A DNA stretch of 6,393 nucleotides from Candidatus Omnitrophota bacterium (GTDB lineage: Bacteria > Omnitrophota > Gorgyraeia > S143-82), in NCBI GenBank assembly GCA_027034965.1, contig JALVWL010000236.1:1-6393 (forward strand), in the 5' to 3' direction. Below are positions 5,387 to 6,393 of the stretch, piece after piece. Both the position numbers and the translations under genes were made by a program. How positions within the stretch are numbered: position 1 is the first letter of the stretch; the number at the start of each line of letters is the position of its first letter. The notes under the pieces are model-generated. The model saw only the letters and a program-made list of their open reading frames with translations, was not told the origin of the DNA and searched no databases.

Positions 5387-6055
5387 ATGCAAAAAAAATA
5401 TTATTTTTACAAAAATAAAGAAAGGGAATATTTCAATTCTTTACGCATTGAAATAATAGACCTTTTCCCAGAAGGAAAAAATAAAGTTTTAGAAATAGGA
5501 TGCGCAAATGGCCTAACTTTATTAAAGTTAAAAGAATTAAATAAAGCAGAAGAAATTGTCGGTATAGATATTGTAAAACCGGCAAGGAACTATCTAGATG
5601 CTTTTATTCACGGAGATATTGAAGAAATAAATTTGCCTTATGAAAAAGAATACTTTGATGTAATAATATGCGCTGATGTTTTGGAACATTTAATAAACCC
5701 CTGGGGAACTTTAAATAAACTCCTCTACTACTTAAAAGGAAATGGATACATCATAGCAAGTATTCCAACTATACGAAACATTGCAATATTAACGAAGATT
5801 TTTTTATTTGGTAACTTTGAATATACATCTTATGGTATCCTTGATCAAAGTCATTTGAGATTTTTCTGCAAAAAAAATATACTTGAATTATTTCAAAACA
5901 GCAGATTAACAATAGAAGAAGTAAAATCAAATTTAGACTGGCCTGTTACAATTAGAAGAAAAATACTTAAGATATTCAATTTAATAACATTAAATATATT
6001 TAAAGAATTTTTAACAACTCAATACATTATCCGTGCACGCAAAACAAGCAAATAA
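5387..6055 (+). CDS. Class I SAM-dependent methyltransferase (222 aa)
   Basis: A Rossmann-fold methyltransferase of the Methyltransf_11/23 type. Motif I is VLEIGCANG (34-42); the acidic residue after beta-2, which usually binds the ribose, is Asp61 in GID; GD at 76-77 and FDVIICADVLEHL (90-102) form the later SAM-binding strands; NGYIIASIP (119-127) is the beta-5 region. The HLRFF element (156-160), preceded by ILDQS, is typical of methyltransferases in O-antigen and capsule clusters, so a sugar or glycan-lipid substrate is inferred; the exact substrate cannot be read. It follows the flippase on the same strand. No Shine-Dalgarno precedes the ATG at 5387. The gene is far more AT-rich than tgt: 5401-5460 has 12 G/C of 60 against 29 of 60 at 1201-1260, a sign of separate origin, as is common in glycan loci. 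Confidence 0.9.
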   Translation: MQKKYYFYKNKEREYFNSLRIEIIDLFPEGKNKVLEIGCANGLTLLKLKELNKAEEIVGIDIVKPARNYLDAFIHGDIEEINLPYEKEYFDVIICADVLEHLINPWGTLNKLLYYLKGNGYIIASIPTIRNIAILTKIFLFGNFEYTSYGILDQSHLRFFCKKNILELFQNSRLTIEEVKSNLDWPVTIRRKILKIFNLITLNIFKEFLTTQYIIRARKTSK

Positions 6056-6102
6056 AATAGAACATAATGTTTGCATATTAGTTTGGGCAATTAAGTTCTA
6101 TT
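6056..6102. repeat. Inverted repeat just after the methyltransferase stop
   Basis: AATAGAAC (6056-6063) and GTTCTATT (6095-6102) are exact inverted 8-bp arms with a 31-nt loop. The weak AT-rich stem and lack of a U-tract argue against a strong intrinsic terminator; a role in 3' end formation is only possible. Confidence 0.3.
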
Positions 6103-6151
6103 CTGTTCTTAACAACATCTTCTACAATTAAGTATCTTTATTTTTTCTGAA

Positions 6152-6391
6152 TTAGAAATAGATTGATTTAATCAGATCTTTACCCAACTTTGACACCTTA
6201 AAATCATAACCCTTTGGCAATAAATAGGTAAGGAATTATCGGGTAGACGTAGGCACTAGGTTTTCCTGACTTGTATGCAGGATCTTTGGCGGGATAGCGC
6301 AGCCTGCTGCCCTAAATGCAAAATGTGCTCCTTCTGGCAGCTCTGTGCGCATTATTATCTCTTTTTCCTTTACTCTAAATCTTACTGCCTT
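6152..6391 (-). pseudogene. Possible decayed or unrecognised gene end entering from the right edge
   Basis: Three staggered minus-strand frames look protein-like. The first enters at the edge and ends with TAA at 6236 (51 residues, including KEKEIIMRTELPEGAHFAFR and ending LVPTSTR). A second ends at TGA 6204 and includes YPAKDPAYKSGKPSAY and VYPIIPYLF. A third ends at 6152 and reads LPKGYDFKVSKLGKDLIKSI. Either the first frame is the true intact C-terminus of a neighbouring gene, or the three are one protein broken by two frameshifts. I recognise no family. The tail VSKLGKDLIKSI is reminiscent of the N-terminus of some HTH antitoxins, but it stops after 14 residues. No other gene is visible in 6056-6393. 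Confidence 0.3.
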
Positions 6392-6393
6392 TA

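Noticed and set aside
6152..6196. Antitoxin gene starting at the GTG at 6196
   Set aside because: The resemblance to HTH antitoxin N-termini is limited to a few residues, the frame stops after 14 residues, and no toxin gene is adjacent.

Overview
The window reads as a piece of an AT-rich, Gram-negative genome, probably from an uncultured lineage. A lipobox-bearing glycine-zipper protein, an O-antigen-type flippase and a bacterial (preQ1-type) tRNA-guanine transglycosylase point to a two-membrane bacterium. Omnitrophota or a similar candidate phylum would fit the expanded ATPase/PD-(D/E)XK families and repeat-rich spacers, but no phylogenetic marker here settles it. Only tgt is a clear housekeeping gene; the rest is accessory.

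Positions 1-1993, minus strand: a co-directional run transcribed right to left. It holds tgt (queuosine tRNA modification), a small lipoprotein with a glycine zipper and a C-terminal zinc-ribbon-like tail, and the N-terminal 131 residues of an AAA-ATPase-like protein that leaves the window at its left edge. The gaps of 64 and 44 bp suggest one operon.

Positions 1994-2579: a 586-bp spacer without a credible gene. It contains short purine-rich repeats in both orientations, a T-rich 21-bp tandem, a GGATGAA heptamer tract, the first copy of a perfect 79-bp direct repeat, and a near-consensus promoter.

Positions 2580-3719, plus strand: an AAA_14/DUF4143 ATPase-nuclease-like protein with a strong ribosome binding site and its own promoter. 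It is bracketed by the two copies of the 79-bp repeat (2385-2463 and 3870-3948), so it looks like a single-gene cassette. On the other strand just behind it (3744-3861) lies a possible decayed micro-ORF whose start abuts the second repeat.

Positions 3992-6055, plus strand: a Wzx-like polysaccharide flippase followed by a SAM methyltransferase of the kind found in surface-glycan clusters. Base composition falls sharply near the 3' end of the flippase gene and stays low through the methyltransferase, which suggests a mosaic junction.

Positions 6056-6393: no gene I can name. Three staggered minus-strand frames look protein-like and may be the decayed 3' end of a gene entering from the right.

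I see no clear new defence or mobile system. The most interesting structure is the single-gene ATPase cassette between perfect 79-bp repeats with its internal promoter and inverted repeat.
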